Shown one piece after another: positions 19,070 to 28,202 of a stretch of 64,000 bases of DNA. Position 1 is the first letter of the stretch. Every line of letters begins with the position of its first letter. The stretch is from JAPPHA01 sp963662705 (GTDB lineage: Bacteria; Pseudomonadota; Alphaproteobacteria; Rhodobacterales; Rhodobacteraceae), in assembly GCA_963662705.2 (NCBI GenBank), contig OY759767.1, positions 3,658,001-3,722,000 on the forward strand. The letters are read 5' to 3'. The notes beneath the pieces were generated by a model. The model searched no databases. It saw only the letters and a list, made by a program, of their open reading frames with translations, and was not told the origin of the DNA. Position numbers and translations under genes: made by a program.

Positions 19070-21391
19070 TCATGCGCTGGTCTCCGAATTGGGCTGCTCG
19101 GCCCGGCTTCGGAAAACGTGAAGCCCGATGATCACTGCACCGGCAGCCAGCGCCGGTGCATAGAACGCGACAGGCCTGACCATGATCAGCACCGCAACAG
19201 CAAGTCGTATGGCGATCTCGACACCGCCCAGGGCTTTGCGGTCATAGGCCGACAGGGAACTCGACACCAGATAGAGCGCCAGGAGCAGCCGGGCAATCAG
19301 AAACACCAGCCATCCAGCGTGAAATTCGCCGTCATAGCCGGGAAGAAAATTCCCCACGGAAGCCGGATCCAGGACTGCCTTGTCGATCAGGAGAAGCTCC
19401 GGGTATATGGCGAAAACGAGCGGAACGGTGAACATCACGATGCCGGACTTCACCGCGGAAAACCCGGTACTCATCGGGTCGGCCTTGGTGATTGTCGAAG
19501 CGGCAAATGCGGCGAGCGCCACTGGCGGCGTGATTGCCGAGGCAACAGCGAAGTAAAAGATGAACATGTGCGCGGTAAAGGTCGCGATGCCCAGGCCCAC
19601 CAGCATCGGGCCCATCAGGAGCGCGACGTTGATGTAGGCGGGAACCGCGGGCATTCCCATCCCCAGAAGCACGGCAAGGAGCATGGTCAACGCCAGCGCG
19701 AAAAGCTGAAATCCGGCTGAGCCGCTGGCGACGTCGAAGGACTTCAGGAAGCCGAGAACGTCGATCGCCACGAATTTCGCGACCGCCGTGAAGTTCAGGC
19801 TGACGTCGATAACGGTCACGGCCAGAAACATGAGATACAGGGTCGAGACCGTTACGCCTGCCTGAGCCAGGCCGTCGAGGATCTTGCGGGGCCGCGCGCG
19901 AAATTCGCGATCCAGGAACATCAGCACCAGAAGCAGGATCACAGCCCACCAGCCGGCCGCGCTGGCGTCCCCGGCCGCGTTCTGGAAAAGCTCGATGATC
20001 CAGGGCATTGAAATGACCTTGCAGGCTTGGCCATTGATTTCGACCTCGGCGCCCAGCATGATCGAAATCCAGCTGCAGGCCACACCGTCTTTTGGCGTCA
20101 AAAGCAGAATCAGAATCAGGAGCACCGGCGCGAACACCTGAACCAGGTGAAACCTGTCGGTGTTGTTCAGACGCATTTCATCGGGCAGTTCGCCGACAGG
20201 CTGGATGTCTTGTTTGCGGGCCTGAAAGATCACCGACAGGAACAGGCAGAAGAAAAAGAGCAGCGCCGGGACTGCCGCCGCGATGATGATCTCCCGGTAG
20301 GGAACACCCGTCAGCGACGACATGACGAAGGCGGCGACGCCCATGATTGGAGGCATGATCGATCCGCCGGACGATGCCGCGGCCTCGACGCCACCCGCGA
20401 ATACCTTTGAAAACCCGCGCTTCAGCATCATCGGGATCGTGAGAACGCCGGTGGACAGCACGTTGACCACCGGCCCACCGGTGATCGTGCCGAACATCGC
20501 CGATGAGACGACCGCGGCGTGGGCCGGTCCGCCGCGCATGTTTCGGGTCAGCGAAAAGGCAAGCTTGATCAGGGCATGGCCGCCTGCGCAGCGGCCAAAA
20601 AGTCCGCCAAGGATGATGTAGGGAAACACCAGAAGCATGAGGACGTTGATGAAACGCCCGAGCAGGCCGGCAGTGTTGTTGACCAGGGCGTCGCGCACGA
20701 ACTCGCGACCCGAGGCCAGGCTGCGTGGCTCTTCGCTGCTCAGGATGGTGACGAGGTATTTGTTCTGGCCTTCGGCACCGAAAAAATACCAGTTCATCAC
20801 CGTGCCGAATGTGTATGCGGCGATCAGGATCGATACCAACACCAGCGGCAGGCTCCAGACCTTGACGTTGTAGGCCAGGAAGACGACAATCGCCCCGAAT
20901 AGTATGAACGGCAACCAGCCAAACGTGGTATTCAGGCACTTCGGGTCGTCAGCGGTGTCCGGTATCGGCAACCCGAGCAGTTTGGCGTACTCGATCTCGG
21001 CTTCCAGAGCCTCGGCCATCAACCGCGCCCGGTCGCCCGTGAACACGTCGATCAGGCAGACGGCATCGAGTTCGATCAGGTAGCTCAGCGAGATCGAAAT
21101 CGCCGCGACGACCAATGCAATGTCAAGGAAGAGCCCGAACCGCCGAACAATGGGAGCCTTGTCAGTCCAGCTTCGCCACATCGAATGCTTCAACGCGACG
21201 ATCACCATCATCCAGAAAAAGATGATCGGATACAGCCATTCGGTCGGGAACCGCCTGACCTTGAAGAACTCAACCCCCGTCAGAGACCTCCAGAGTTCAT
21301 CCCATCCGGGTATGGCAGGAGTCACGTTCAAGAGCCCGACCACCACCAGCAGCAGACCCAGCCAATAGGTCAGGCGTTCCGCGGTCGACAT
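19070..21391 (-). CDS. TRAP transporter fused permease (small + large subunit)
   Basis: Inner-membrane protein of about 773 aa in which the four-helix small subunit (first about 220 residues, with a large periplasmic loop) is fused to the large DctM-like channel subunit. Seen: the channel portion with MRGGPAHAAVVSSAMFGTITGGPVVNV, a GGSIMPPIMGVAAFVM block and a repeat-like GMGMPAVPAYINVALLMGP in the second half, landmarks of TAXI-type TRAP permeases. Uses a Na+ or H+ gradient to import an organic anion delivered by the binding protein encoded immediately upstream. ATG 21391 has AGGAAG seven bases before it and is preferred over ATG 21430, which has no clear Shine-Dalgarno. Confidence 0.9.
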   Translation of the reverse strand: MSTAERLTYWLGLLLVVVGLLNVTPAIPGWDELWRSLTGVEFFKVRRFPTEWLYPIIFFWMMVIVALKHSMWRSWTDKAPIVRRFGLFLDIALVVAAISISLSYLIELDAVCLIDVFTGDRARLMAEALEAEIEYAKLLGLPIPDTADDPKCLNTTFGWLPFILFGAIVVFLAYNVKVWSLPLVLVSILIAAYTFGTVMNWYFFGAEGQNKYLVTILSSEEPRSLASGREFVRDALVNNTAGLLGRFINVLMLLVFPYIILGGLFGRCAGGHALIKLAFSLTRNMRGGPAHAAVVSSAMFGTITGGPVVNVLSTGVLTIPMMLKRGFSKVFAGGVEAAASSGGSIMPPIMGVAAFVMSSLTGVPYREIIIAAAVPALLFFFCLFLSVIFQARKQDIQPVGELPDEMRLNNTDRFHLVQVFAPVLLILILLLTPKDGVACSWISIMLGAEVEINGQACKVISMPWIIELFQNAAGDASAAGWWAVILLLVLMFLDREFRARPRKILDGLAQAGVTVSTLYLMFLAVTVIDVSLNFTAVAKFVAIDVLGFLKSFDVASGSAGFQLFALALTMLLAVLLGMGMPAVPAYINVALLMGPMLVGLGIATFTAHMFIFYFAVASAITPPVALAAFAASTITKADPMSTGFSAVKSGIVMFTVPLVFAIYPELLLIDKAVLDPASVGNFLPGYDGEFHAGWLVFLIARLLLALYLVSSSLSAYDRKALGGVEIAIRLAVAVLIMVRPVAFYAPALAAGAVIIGLHVFRSRAEQPNSETSA

Positions 21392-21522
21392 GGAGTCTTC
21401 CTGTTGTCGCTCTTGGTCTTGTTCAGTCATAGCGGCTCAGTCGGGCATTCCCGCGCGCAGGTCGGCCAGGAAAGTAGCGCGGGCGGCGTCTGCGGACCGC
21501 CCGCGCGGGTCTCGAGAAAACG

Positions 21523-22578
21523 TCAGGGTTTTGCGCAGCCGGGAACCGTGTAACCCGCTTCCTCCCAAGCGCGTACGGCACCGGGATGGAACTTGATCGG
21601 GTTCGCGCCGCACAGGCCTGCAACCTTGGGATCAAGTACGCCAAAGTTCACAGTCTCCATGAAAGGCGCTTTCGCCATGAGGTTGTCGAGGTTCTCGATA
21701 TGCGCCTTGACGAGTTGAAAGGCCACTTCTTCATCCATGCTCTTGTTGACCATGTCGCCGCCGACAATGGCCATTCCGCGAAACGTGTCGTCTTCGGAGA
21801 CGATGGTCCAACCTTCGCCAAGACCGGCCTGAACTTCGGCAACCGGAATCTCGAAAGCCGTGGAGCCAGGTTTGTTCAGCAATTTCTGGGCGGCTTCCGT
21901 CTCATAGATGTCCTTCGGCAGCGAGAATGCCGTCATCGCGCCGGCTGCACCGATCTGAGTGACCCTGACGCCAGGGAACAAGTCCGGCATGACAGCTGCA
22001 TCGGCGGTTCCGTCGATGACCGCCGCCGCTGCCTGGTTCCAGTTGACCGTCACGGATTCGTAATCTTCGTTGGCCTTCAGGCCGGCGAACAGCTGGATCA
22101 GAGCACGAGAGTTTGACACGGCAGCACCGCGAGGTGGACCGTTCAGCACCTTGCGTCCCGCCAGATCCTTCCAGCCGGTGATCCCCTTGGCATCGTAGGC
22201 ATACAGGTAGAATATGCTCAACGTATAGGGATAGAGCAGGCGCAGGTTTGAACCGAGTTCAGCGCCCTTTTCCTTTCCGAGGCTCGAATAAGGCCCAACG
22301 CCGCGCGACAAAAGGAACGGGATCATGAACGGGCCGTTCACGATATCGACTTTTCCCTCGGCGAGGGCCTGGATGTAAATCGTCCCTGTCTGGCCGTCTT
22401 TCAGTTGAATATTGGCGATGCCGCGTTCGGACGCATATTCGACCAGGGCCGCTGCCGTGAGACCGACCACGGTGCCGGCTCCGGCAGTTTCCGAGGTCAA
22501 GTTGACCTGGGCCGATGCCGCCGAGGCGGTAAGCGCGGCCGTCGCGACAAGTGCTGCTGTCCTTAGTTTCCTGAGCAT
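21523..22578 (-). CDS. TAXI-family TRAP solute-binding protein
   Basis: Periplasmic binding protein of 351 aa. Seen: a signal peptide (LRKLRTAALVATAALTASAASAQ, cleavage after SAQ likely), then TAXI-family features such as TAGAGTVVGLTAAALVEYAS, DIVNGPFMIPFLLSRG, LAGRKVLNGPPRGAAVSNSRAL and the DAAVMPDLFPG segment. Captures a carboxylated or otherwise anionic ligand and hands it to the fused permease. ATG 22578 has a strong GGGAGGAAAG leader. First gene of an operon with permease and sulfatase; two GGATCC palindromes lie 210-290 bp upstream, linking it to the GntR regulon. Ligand unknown; a sulfated compound is the obvious guess. Confidence 0.9.
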   Translation of the reverse strand: MLRKLRTAALVATAALTASAASAQVNLTSETAGAGTVVGLTAAALVEYASERGIANIQLKDGQTGTIYIQALAEGKVDIVNGPFMIPFLLSRGVGPYSSLGKEKGAELGSNLRLLYPYTLSIFYLYAYDAKGITGWKDLAGRKVLNGPPRGAAVSNSRALIQLFAGLKANEDYESVTVNWNQAAAAVIDGTADAAVMPDLFPGVRVTQIGAAGAMTAFSLPKDIYETEAAQKLLNKPGSTAFEIPVAEVQAGLGEGWTIVSEDDTFRGMAIVGGDMVNKSMDEEVAFQLVKAHIENLDNLMAKAPFMETVNFGVLDPKVAGLCGANPIKFHPGAVRAWEEAGYTVPGCAKP

Positions 22579-22787
22579 TCTTTCCTCCCATTGCAAAGTT
22601 CTGCGAACCCCATCTCGGGCTCAAGTTCGCGGCATTCGAACTCCTCCAGTTCGCGGCTCGCGCGTGCGTTGCGATGCTGTTCGGCGCATCGGTAGCCTGA
22701 CTCGCGAACACCTCTGCCCACTCCGATTTGCCGTCACCTGCGCCTGAAAACACCATCCCACAGCATTTACTGCGGCTAATGGGCCAA

Positions 22788-22801
22788 TTCAGGATCCCAA
22801 A
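22788..22801. promoter_or_regulatory. Operator palindrome upstream of TAXI-TRAP operon (1)
   Basis: TTCAGGATCCCAAA, centred on GGATCC. Shares the core with the other sites; 63 bp centre to centre from its partner at 22851. Confidence 0.6.
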
Positions 22802-22850
22802 GTCAAGAAGAATCCTGAATTTTTGAAAAATTTTTCCAAAAACTGCCTCA

Positions 22851-22864
22851 CTTGGGATCCTATA
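22851..22864. promoter_or_regulatory. Operator palindrome upstream of TAXI-TRAP operon (2)
   Basis: CTTGGGATCCTATA, about 280 bp upstream of the binding-protein start. Forms a 63-bp pair with the site at 22788. Confidence 0.6.
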
Positions 22865-22869
22865 TAGCA

Positions 22870-23352
22870 CGATCGGACGAGGAAATTGCGACTTGAGATT
22901 GCGGCCCATCCTGCGCACCGCGTTTTCATCCGCCAGCCTCAGAGATCATCCCGTTTGAGAAAATGAACGTGTTCACCGTCAAAGCGGTTATCGGAGAAGC
23001 GGATCTGTCCGAAACGATCCCGGAATTTGCGCCGTGCTTTTCCGCAAAGTTTCCGGGTTTCTTGCTGTTGTTCCTCTTTCTCCGAAATCGCCACATGGAT
23101 TTACGAACCAATGCGGCAAATGGCCGCGCCCGGCAGCAAATGGTCAGGTACTCTGGCCACCGGAAGCATTGTGCCCCGCCGCCAAACCTTGCCATTGCCT
23201 GCGCGTGCAAGAGTTTTTCCAACATTTCCCGAAACGGCGAACCGTTCTCGCCACGTGAATTTACCAGAGTTACCGGTCAGTTGTCCCCGGCGCCACCAGG
23301 CGGATTCTTGTTGCTGTGCCCCCAAGCCAAAGACAGCGACATAGGCCGTCAG
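22870..23352. other. Intergenic stretch without recognisable gene
   Basis: It lies between the TAXI operon control region and the end of the GntR gene. Several short frames are open in it, but none shows a motif or ribosome-binding site. Confidence 0.5.
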
Positions 23353-24144
23353 TCACTCGGGCGTGTGGTTCTTCAGGAGAGTTGAGGGAGTAGGATTGGT
23401 GGCCGAGTATGCAACAAGGTCGGCAACTGTCAGGCTGTCGTCCCGCTTTTCGAAAGTCTGTATGTATTCAATCATGGTGTGCGAGTGCTCGCGCATCATG
23501 CCTTCGGCGCGAACAGGATCGCCTTTCTCGATTGCTTCGTAGATCACCTGGTGCTGTGCATTGCCAAGGCGCAGCCGGAACAGGCCCCGTTCCAGTTGAT
23601 CAGGCGTGTCGCCAACCGACCGGTCGAAGACCATCGATCCGACGGCCAGCATGGGCAAGTGGCTGATCTGTTTGCAGGTGTAGCCGACATATTCGTTTCC
23701 GCACGCCGTAAGGATCGCGGAATGGAACACCTTGTTCGCTCCCTGCGCCTGCCAGATCACTGCATCGTCAAGCTCGCCAAGATGCTCGAGTTTCCTGATC
23801 GAATCCTCAATCGTTTCGATGGCCCGAGCCATATCGGGCAAGTGTCTGGAGCGGTCCGGGTTCTGTGCCATCAGCCGCGCCGCAAGGCTTTCAAGATGGC
23901 CGCGGACCTCGACAGCCTGGAGGATGTCATCCACGGTCGGACTCTGCACCATGTATCCACGGCCTTCGCCGCGGCGAATGATCCCTTCACGTTCAAGCAG
24001 CCGCAAAGCCAGCCGGACAGGTGTGCGAGAAACATTGTGAGTCTCGCAGAGCTGCGCCTCCGAGAGACGCTCGCCTCCTTCGTAGGCTCCCAGAATTATG
24101 TCCTGCCGGATTCGCGCCGCAAGTTCGGTGTCGATGGATTCCAT
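23353..24144 (-). CDS. GntR-family (FCD) transcriptional regulator
   Basis: DNA-binding regulator of about 263 aa. Seen: winged helix with RIRQDIILGAYEGGERLSE, then LCETHNVSRTPVRLALRLL (recognition helix) and EREGIIRRGEGRGYMV, followed by an all-helical FCD effector domain with family landmarks VEVRGHLESLAARL, a central HSAIL and a C-terminal RAEGMMREHSHTM, whose His residues often bind metal or carboxylate ligands. The start is put at ATG 24144 (MESIDTEL); upstream residues in the open frame do not look like protein and contain operator DNA. It is transcribed away from the DctP operon; three GGATCC palindromes lie between. Most likely a ligand-responsive repressor of the surrounding catabolic genes and itself. 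Confidence 0.88.
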   Translation of the reverse strand: MESIDTELAARIRQDIILGAYEGGERLSEAQLCETHNVSRTPVRLALRLLEREGIIRRGEGRGYMVQSPTVDDILQAVEVRGHLESLAARLMAQNPDRSRHLPDMARAIETIEDSIRKLEHLGELDDAVIWQAQGANKVFHSAILTACGNEYVGYTCKQISHLPMLAVGSMVFDRSVGDTPDQLERGLFRLRLGNAQHQVIYEAIEKGDPVRAEGMMREHSHTMIEYIQTFEKRDDSLTVADLVAYSATNPTPSTLLKNHTPE

Positions 24145-24160
24145 GTGTTCATTGACACCA

Positions 24161-24174
24161 AATGGGATCCCAAA
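24161..24174. promoter_or_regulatory. Operator palindrome at GntR start
   Basis: AATGGGATCCCAAA, only about 17 bp before the GntR start codon, a position suited to autorepression. 63 bp centre to centre from the next site. Confidence 0.65.
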
Positions 24175-24223
24175 GTCAAGGTGCGCGACCAATACTTGGT
24201 AAAATATCGACACTTTTGCTTGA

Positions 24224-24237
24224 AATGGGATCCCATT
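24224..24237. promoter_or_regulatory. Operator palindrome in GntR/DctP divergent region (2)
   Basis: AATGGGATCCCATT; the perfect palindrome extends to 16 bp (24223-24238, AAATGGGATCCCATTT). The best-matching symmetric member of the set. Confidence 0.7.
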
Positions 24238-24296
24238 TAGACGAATATTGGTGAGAATCAATCACAAGAAACCAATCCAGCGTCGTGGCAATCCAG

Positions 24297-24310
24297 TTTG
24301 GGATCCTAAA
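24297..24310. promoter_or_regulatory. Operator palindrome upstream of DctP operon
   Basis: TTTGGGATCCTAAA, 40 bp before the DctP start and 73 bp centre to centre from the middle site. Identical to the sulfatase-promoter site at 15357. Confidence 0.7.
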
Positions 24311-24350
24311 TCGTTGCCGCCACATGAACGAACCTTGAAGGAGGAAAAAA

Positions 24351-25358
24351 ATGACAATTACCCGTCTAGGCCTGGTCGTGGCACTTGCGTCCACGCTCGG
24401 ATTGACCGCGCAATCAGCTGCCAGCGAAGAACTGAGCGTCGCGACCTTCGTGCCGCCACAACATCACACCAACCAGATAATGTTCAAGTGGTTCGGTGAA
24501 GAGATCGAAAGGCGGTCCGGCGGAACCTTGACCATGAAACTTTACCCGGCGGGCCAACTCGGCGCCGGGCCGGTCCAACAGTACAAGCGCGCGGTTGAAG
24601 GCGTCGGAGACATCACGTTTGGCGTGACCGCCTATACTCCCGCACTCTTTCCGAAATCGATGATGGCGATCCTGCCAGGCGTCGCGGAAAACGCCGATGA
24701 TTCCACGCGACGCATCTGGGCGATCTTCGACGAGCATTTTGCCGACGAGTTTTCCGATGTGAAGGTTCTGGCCGTGGGTACCGTCGCCGGCAGCCTGTTT
24801 GTCGGCACACGCGACGTTTCGACCCTGGAGGGGTTGAAGGGCGCCAAGCTCGTACCTTTTGCGGCCATGACGACACCCATCGTCGAAGCGCTCGGAGCCG
24901 TGCCCGTACAGATGCCCGTCACCGAGATGTACACAGGTCTCAGCACCGGCACGATTGACGTGACGACGGCTTCCTACAACAACCTGACACCGCCATGGAA
25001 TTTCTGGGACGTGGCCAGCCACGTGGTTGAAAACGTGCCCGTCAGTTTTGCCGTCACCTTCGCGGTCATGAACAAGGAGAGGTACATGAGCCTTTCGGAC
25101 GAACATCGTGCGATTATCGACGAACTTGCCGGACTGCCCATGTCGCTCAAGCTTGCGGAGTCCTTCGACGGCGCAGATGAGCGCTCGAAAAAGATGATCG
25201 CGGAAGCGGAAAAGGGCTACGAGTGGATCGTCGTGTCGGACGAAGAGCGCGCCAGAATGGACGCCGCCGTCGCAGAGGGCCTGGAGGCAATATTCGCGGA
25301 CTACGAAAGCAGAGGGATCGCGAACGCCCGGGAGATCTACGCGGCGCTCAATCGTTAA
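24351..25358 (+). CDS. dctP: DctP-type TRAP solute-binding protein
   Basis: Periplasmic binding protein of 335 aa with a signal peptide (LGLVVALASTLGLTAQSAASEE, cleavage after SAA likely). Seen: DctP-family landmarks VATFVPPQHHTNQIMFKWFG, GGTLTMKLYPAGQLG, the TLEGLKGAKLVPF block with downstream VEALGAVPVQMPVTEMYTGL, and a C-terminal region close to SVPVSFAVTFAVMNK-type sequences. The usual conserved Arg that binds substrate carboxylate (IRxP-type motif) appears replaced: the corresponding stretch reads LKGAKLVPFA, so the ligand may not be a simple carboxylate. It has a near-ideal GGAGG leader. First gene of a nine-gene same-strand run under the divergent operators; it partners with DctQ and DctM two genes on. 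Confidence 0.9.
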   Translation: MTITRLGLVVALASTLGLTAQSAASEELSVATFVPPQHHTNQIMFKWFGEEIERRSGGTLTMKLYPAGQLGAGPVQQYKRAVEGVGDITFGVTAYTPALFPKSMMAILPGVAENADDSTRRIWAIFDEHFADEFSDVKVLAVGTVAGSLFVGTRDVSTLEGLKGAKLVPFAAMTTPIVEALGAVPVQMPVTEMYTGLSTGTIDVTTASYNNLTPPWNFWDVASHVVENVPVSFAVTFAVMNKERYMSLSDEHRAIIDELAGLPMSLKLAESFDGADERSKKMIAEAEKGYEWIVVSDEERARMDAAVAEGLEAIFADYESRGIANAREIYAALNR

Positions 25359-25473
25359 CCCGCAGACAATTCGACTGCGCCCCGGGCGATCAGCAAGGGC
25401 CCGCAGCCCGGCGTTGACCTGGGGCACATTCACCGTCAGGACCGGTCACACATGACCAACGGAGTACCCTTCC

Positions 25474-26238
25474 ATGGCAATTATCGTCCCAACCAACAAA
25501 TCCGTGGAAAGACTTGAGGGAATTCACCTTTACCACGGTCACATCTCGAACTGCTCGATGCGCGTTCGCATGACGTTGATTGAAAAAGGGCTTCCCTGGA
25601 CCAGTCATCACCTCGACCTGAAGAAGAAGGAAAACATTTCGGACGAGTATTTCGGTATCAATCCGAACGGTCTGGTGCCGACACTGATCGACAATGGTGT
25701 CGTCCATATCGAGTCCAACGACATCATCGACTATCTCGACGTGACGTACCCGGAACCCTCGCTGCGTGCGGTGGATGACGAAGAAGAGATACTTGAATGG
25801 CTTCGTCTTGCCGCATCGATCCATGTGCCGGCAGTCAAGCCGTACGTCTACGCGACCAAGATACAGAAGAAGGTGAAGAAGACCGCCGAGGAACAGCAAA
25901 AATACGACGAGCTGCAGAAGAATGAAGAACTGAAAGAGTTTCACGCGAAACATGCCGGTTCCAGTGCCTTCGGCGAGGAAGACGTCGCCAGGGCGGAGGA
26001 GATTCTTGACGAGTGTTTCACCAAGCTCGAAAACGCGCTCGAGGGCCGGGATTGGATCATGGGCGATCAATTCACCCTGGCAGACATTTCCTGGATACCG
26101 CTGCACTTCGTGCTCATCGGATGCGGTTATCCGTTCGAGCGCTATGCGAATATTTCACGTTGGGCCGCAGCTCTCAGGGACAAGGAGAGTTACCAGGAAG
26201 GCATCCTCAAGTGGTGTCCGGATTTTTCGAAAGTTTGA
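25474..26238 (+). CDS. Glutathione S-transferase family protein (1)
   Basis: Cytosolic GST-fold protein of 254 aa. Seen: N-terminal thioredoxin-like half with LYHGHISNCSMRVRMTLIEKG (SNCSMRVR in the position of the glutathione-activating Ser/Cys), NPNGLVPTLID (cis-Pro) and ESNDIIDYLD (glutathione gamma-glutamyl contact, the SxxI motif). The helical C-terminal half has a Lys/Glu-rich extension (residues about 130-160) and the N-capping FTLADISWIP. The long insertion recalls beta-etherase-like GSTs (LigE/LigF group) but I cannot confirm that. Encoded between the TRAP binding protein and permease genes, so it probably acts directly on the imported compound. Confidence 0.85.
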   Translation: MAIIVPTNKSVERLEGIHLYHGHISNCSMRVRMTLIEKGLPWTSHHLDLKKKENISDEYFGINPNGLVPTLIDNGVVHIESNDIIDYLDVTYPEPSLRAVDDEEEILEWLRLAASIHVPAVKPYVYATKIQKKVKKTAEEQQKYDELQKNEELKEFHAKHAGSSAFGEEDVARAEEILDECFTKLENALEGRDWIMGDQFTLADISWIPLHFVLIGCGYPFERYANISRWAAALRDKESYQEGILKWCPDFSKV

Positions 26239-26264
26239 GCTGCAGGTTGCGATGAGGTCGCCGG

Positions 26265-26825
26265 ATGTCAAACGAACCGAACAGCGACAAGTCCCCGGGC
26301 CGGCCGCCGCCCGCGCTCAATTGGCTCGATGCTCCTCTGACCTGGATTTGCCTGATTTTTGGAGGAGCGGCGCTGGTCTTCATGACGGGCTTTTCGGCCT
26401 GGAACGTGCTGGTCATGCGCAAGGCGCTGAACTCCCCCATCGTCGGTGCGGAGGACCTGCTGGTCCTGGCGCTCGTCGTGATCGTCGCCCTTTCCATCCC
26501 GCTTGGAGCGAGGTCTGGCGCGCACATCGAAATCGAGGTCCTGGAAGCGCGCATGTCGGCGGGATTCGCAAAGTGGTCGATGATCTTCGTCAAGCTGCTT
26601 GGCGCGGCGTTACTTGTCGTCATGGCGTGGCGCCTTTGGCATTCGGGCCAGAGCGCGGTGCGTTTTGGCGAGACCACGCAGCAATTGCTGATTTCGTTCG
26701 AGCCGTTCTACTATATGCTTGCGATTTCGACGGCAGTATATGCCGTGGTCCTGGTACTCGACATCTGGCAGCTCCTGCGCTCGGACAAGGTCGTGCCGCT
26801 CAGGATCGGCGGTGAAGCGTCATGA
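26265..26825 (+). CDS. dctQ: TRAP transporter small permease (DctQ-type)
   Basis: 186-residue inner-membrane protein with four predicted hydrophobic segments (LTWICLIFGGAALVFMTGF; LLVLALVVIVALSIPLGA; LLGAALLVVMAWRLW; YYMLAISTAVYAVVLVLDIW). Seen: the family's SGAHIEIEVL-type loop (RSGAHIEIEVLEAR) after the second helix. Works with the DctP and DctM proteins in a tripartite importer. GAGGT precedes the start; the stop overlaps the DctM start by four bases (ATGA), showing translational coupling. Confidence 0.88.
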   Translation: MSNEPNSDKSPGRPPPALNWLDAPLTWICLIFGGAALVFMTGFSAWNVLVMRKALNSPIVGAEDLLVLALVVIVALSIPLGARSGAHIEIEVLEARMSAGFAKWSMIFVKLLGAALLVVMAWRLWHSGQSAVRFGETTQQLLISFEPFYYMLAISTAVYAVVLVLDIWQLLRSDKVVPLRIGGEAS

Positions 26826-28183
26826 TCAGCATGACGTTTCTTGGTATCCTGGGGCTGCTGGCGCTGTTCATCCTGCTGGCCCTGCGCATGCCGGTCGCGC
26901 TGTCGATGCTGGGCGTGGGTTTCGCCGGCACGGTTATTGCCAACGCCAACAAGTTCATCAACGTCGGAATGGATTCGGACCAGGCCTGGGCGCGGGGCTG
27001 GAAGATCGCCTACTCGAATCTCGCCGGCGAGACGTTCGAGGCCGCCTCGAACTTCAATTTGCTCGTCATCCCGATGTTCGTTCTGATGGGCAACCTGGCC
27101 GGAGTTTCGAAGATGTCGAACGACCTCTTCGCGGCTGCCTATCGCTGGATGGGACATCTGCGCGGCGGGCTTGCTTCGGCCACCATCGCTGCGTGCGCGG
27201 GTTTCGCGGCGCTTTCCGGCTCGTCACTCGCTTCCGCGGTCACCATGGGCCGCGTCGCATTGCCGGAAATGAAACGCTACAGGTATTCCGACAGCCTGGC
27301 CACCGGTTCCGTCGCTGCCGGTGGCACCCTCGGTTTCCTGATCCCGCCTTCCGGCGGCATGATCATCTACGCGGTGCTGACCGAGCAGTCGATCGGGCGG
27401 CTCTTCATGGCAGGGGTCTTTCCGGGCGTCATTCTGACTCTCCTCTTCATCGGAGCGATCTACATCGTCGTCGCGCGCAATCCGGAGGCGGGTCCGCGCG
27501 GAGATCGCTCAGGACGCGCGGACCGATTGGCCGCGCTCTGGCGCGCCGTCCCCATTCTGGGTGTCGTTCTGGTGACGATCGGAGGCATGTATACCGGGTT
27601 CTTCACCCCGGTCGAAGCATCTTCTGTCGGCGCTTTCCTGACGTTCGTCGTTGCAGCCTGGCGTCGGTCCATATCGCTCGAAGCGCTGCGCACCGTCATC
27701 CTGCAGACGATGAATGCCACGGCGACCGTCTTTCTCATCATTATCGGGGCCTTTGTCTTTATCCCGTTCATGTCGCTGACGGAATTGCCCGCCCAGCTGG
27801 TGACAATTCTGACCTCACTCCCGATCGGCGATGTCGGCGTGCTGGTCGTCATCATCCTCGCCTACATGTTCCTCGGCATGTTCCTGGAATCCATGGCGAT
27901 GCTCGTCCTCACGATTCCGGTCGTGATACCCATCGCCATCGGTCTCAACTGGGACCTGATCTGGTTCGGAATCATCGTGGTGATCGTGCTGGAAATGGGC
28001 ATGATCAGCCCCCCGGTCGGCATCAATGTCTTCATCGTGAAATCCATCGCGCCCGAGGTTCCGATGGGCCAGATTTTCCGCGGCATCTGGCCATTCTGGT
28101 TCGCCATGGCCTGGATGATCGCCCTTCTCATCCTCTTCCCGCAGATCGCGCTATTCCTGCCTCAGACGATCGTCGGCGGATAG
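26822..28183 (+). CDS. dctM: TRAP transporter large permease (DctM-type)
   Basis: 453-residue channel subunit with about 12 hydrophobic segments. Seen: DctM landmarks RMPVALSMLGVGFAG, FNLLVIPMFVLMGNLAG, the GGLASATIAACAGFAALSGS conserved GxxxxATI region, ATGSVAAGGTLGFLIPPSGG (first re-entrant hairpin) and in the second half FLGMFLESMAMLVLTIPVV and MGMISPPVGINVFIVK (second hairpin). Sodium-coupled import of the ligand captured by the DctP protein. Complete and in frame. Fully separate from the fused TAXI permease at 19-21 kb, so the regulon has two importers of different architecture. Confidence 0.92.
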   Translation: MISMTFLGILGLLALFILLALRMPVALSMLGVGFAGTVIANANKFINVGMDSDQAWARGWKIAYSNLAGETFEAASNFNLLVIPMFVLMGNLAGVSKMSNDLFAAAYRWMGHLRGGLASATIAACAGFAALSGSSLASAVTMGRVALPEMKRYRYSDSLATGSVAAGGTLGFLIPPSGGMIIYAVLTEQSIGRLFMAGVFPGVILTLLFIGAIYIVVARNPEAGPRGDRSGRADRLAALWRAVPILGVVLVTIGGMYTGFFTPVEASSVGAFLTFVVAAWRRSISLEALRTVILQTMNATATVFLIIIGAFVFIPFMSLTELPAQLVTILTSLPIGDVGVLVVIILAYMFLGMFLESMAMLVLTIPVVIPIAIGLNWDLIWFGIIVVIVLEMGMISPPVGINVFIVKSIAPEVPMGQIFRGIWPFWFAMAWMIALLILFPQIALFLPQTIVGG

Positions 28184-28202
28184 CGGCAAAAGGAGCCGTC
28201 AA

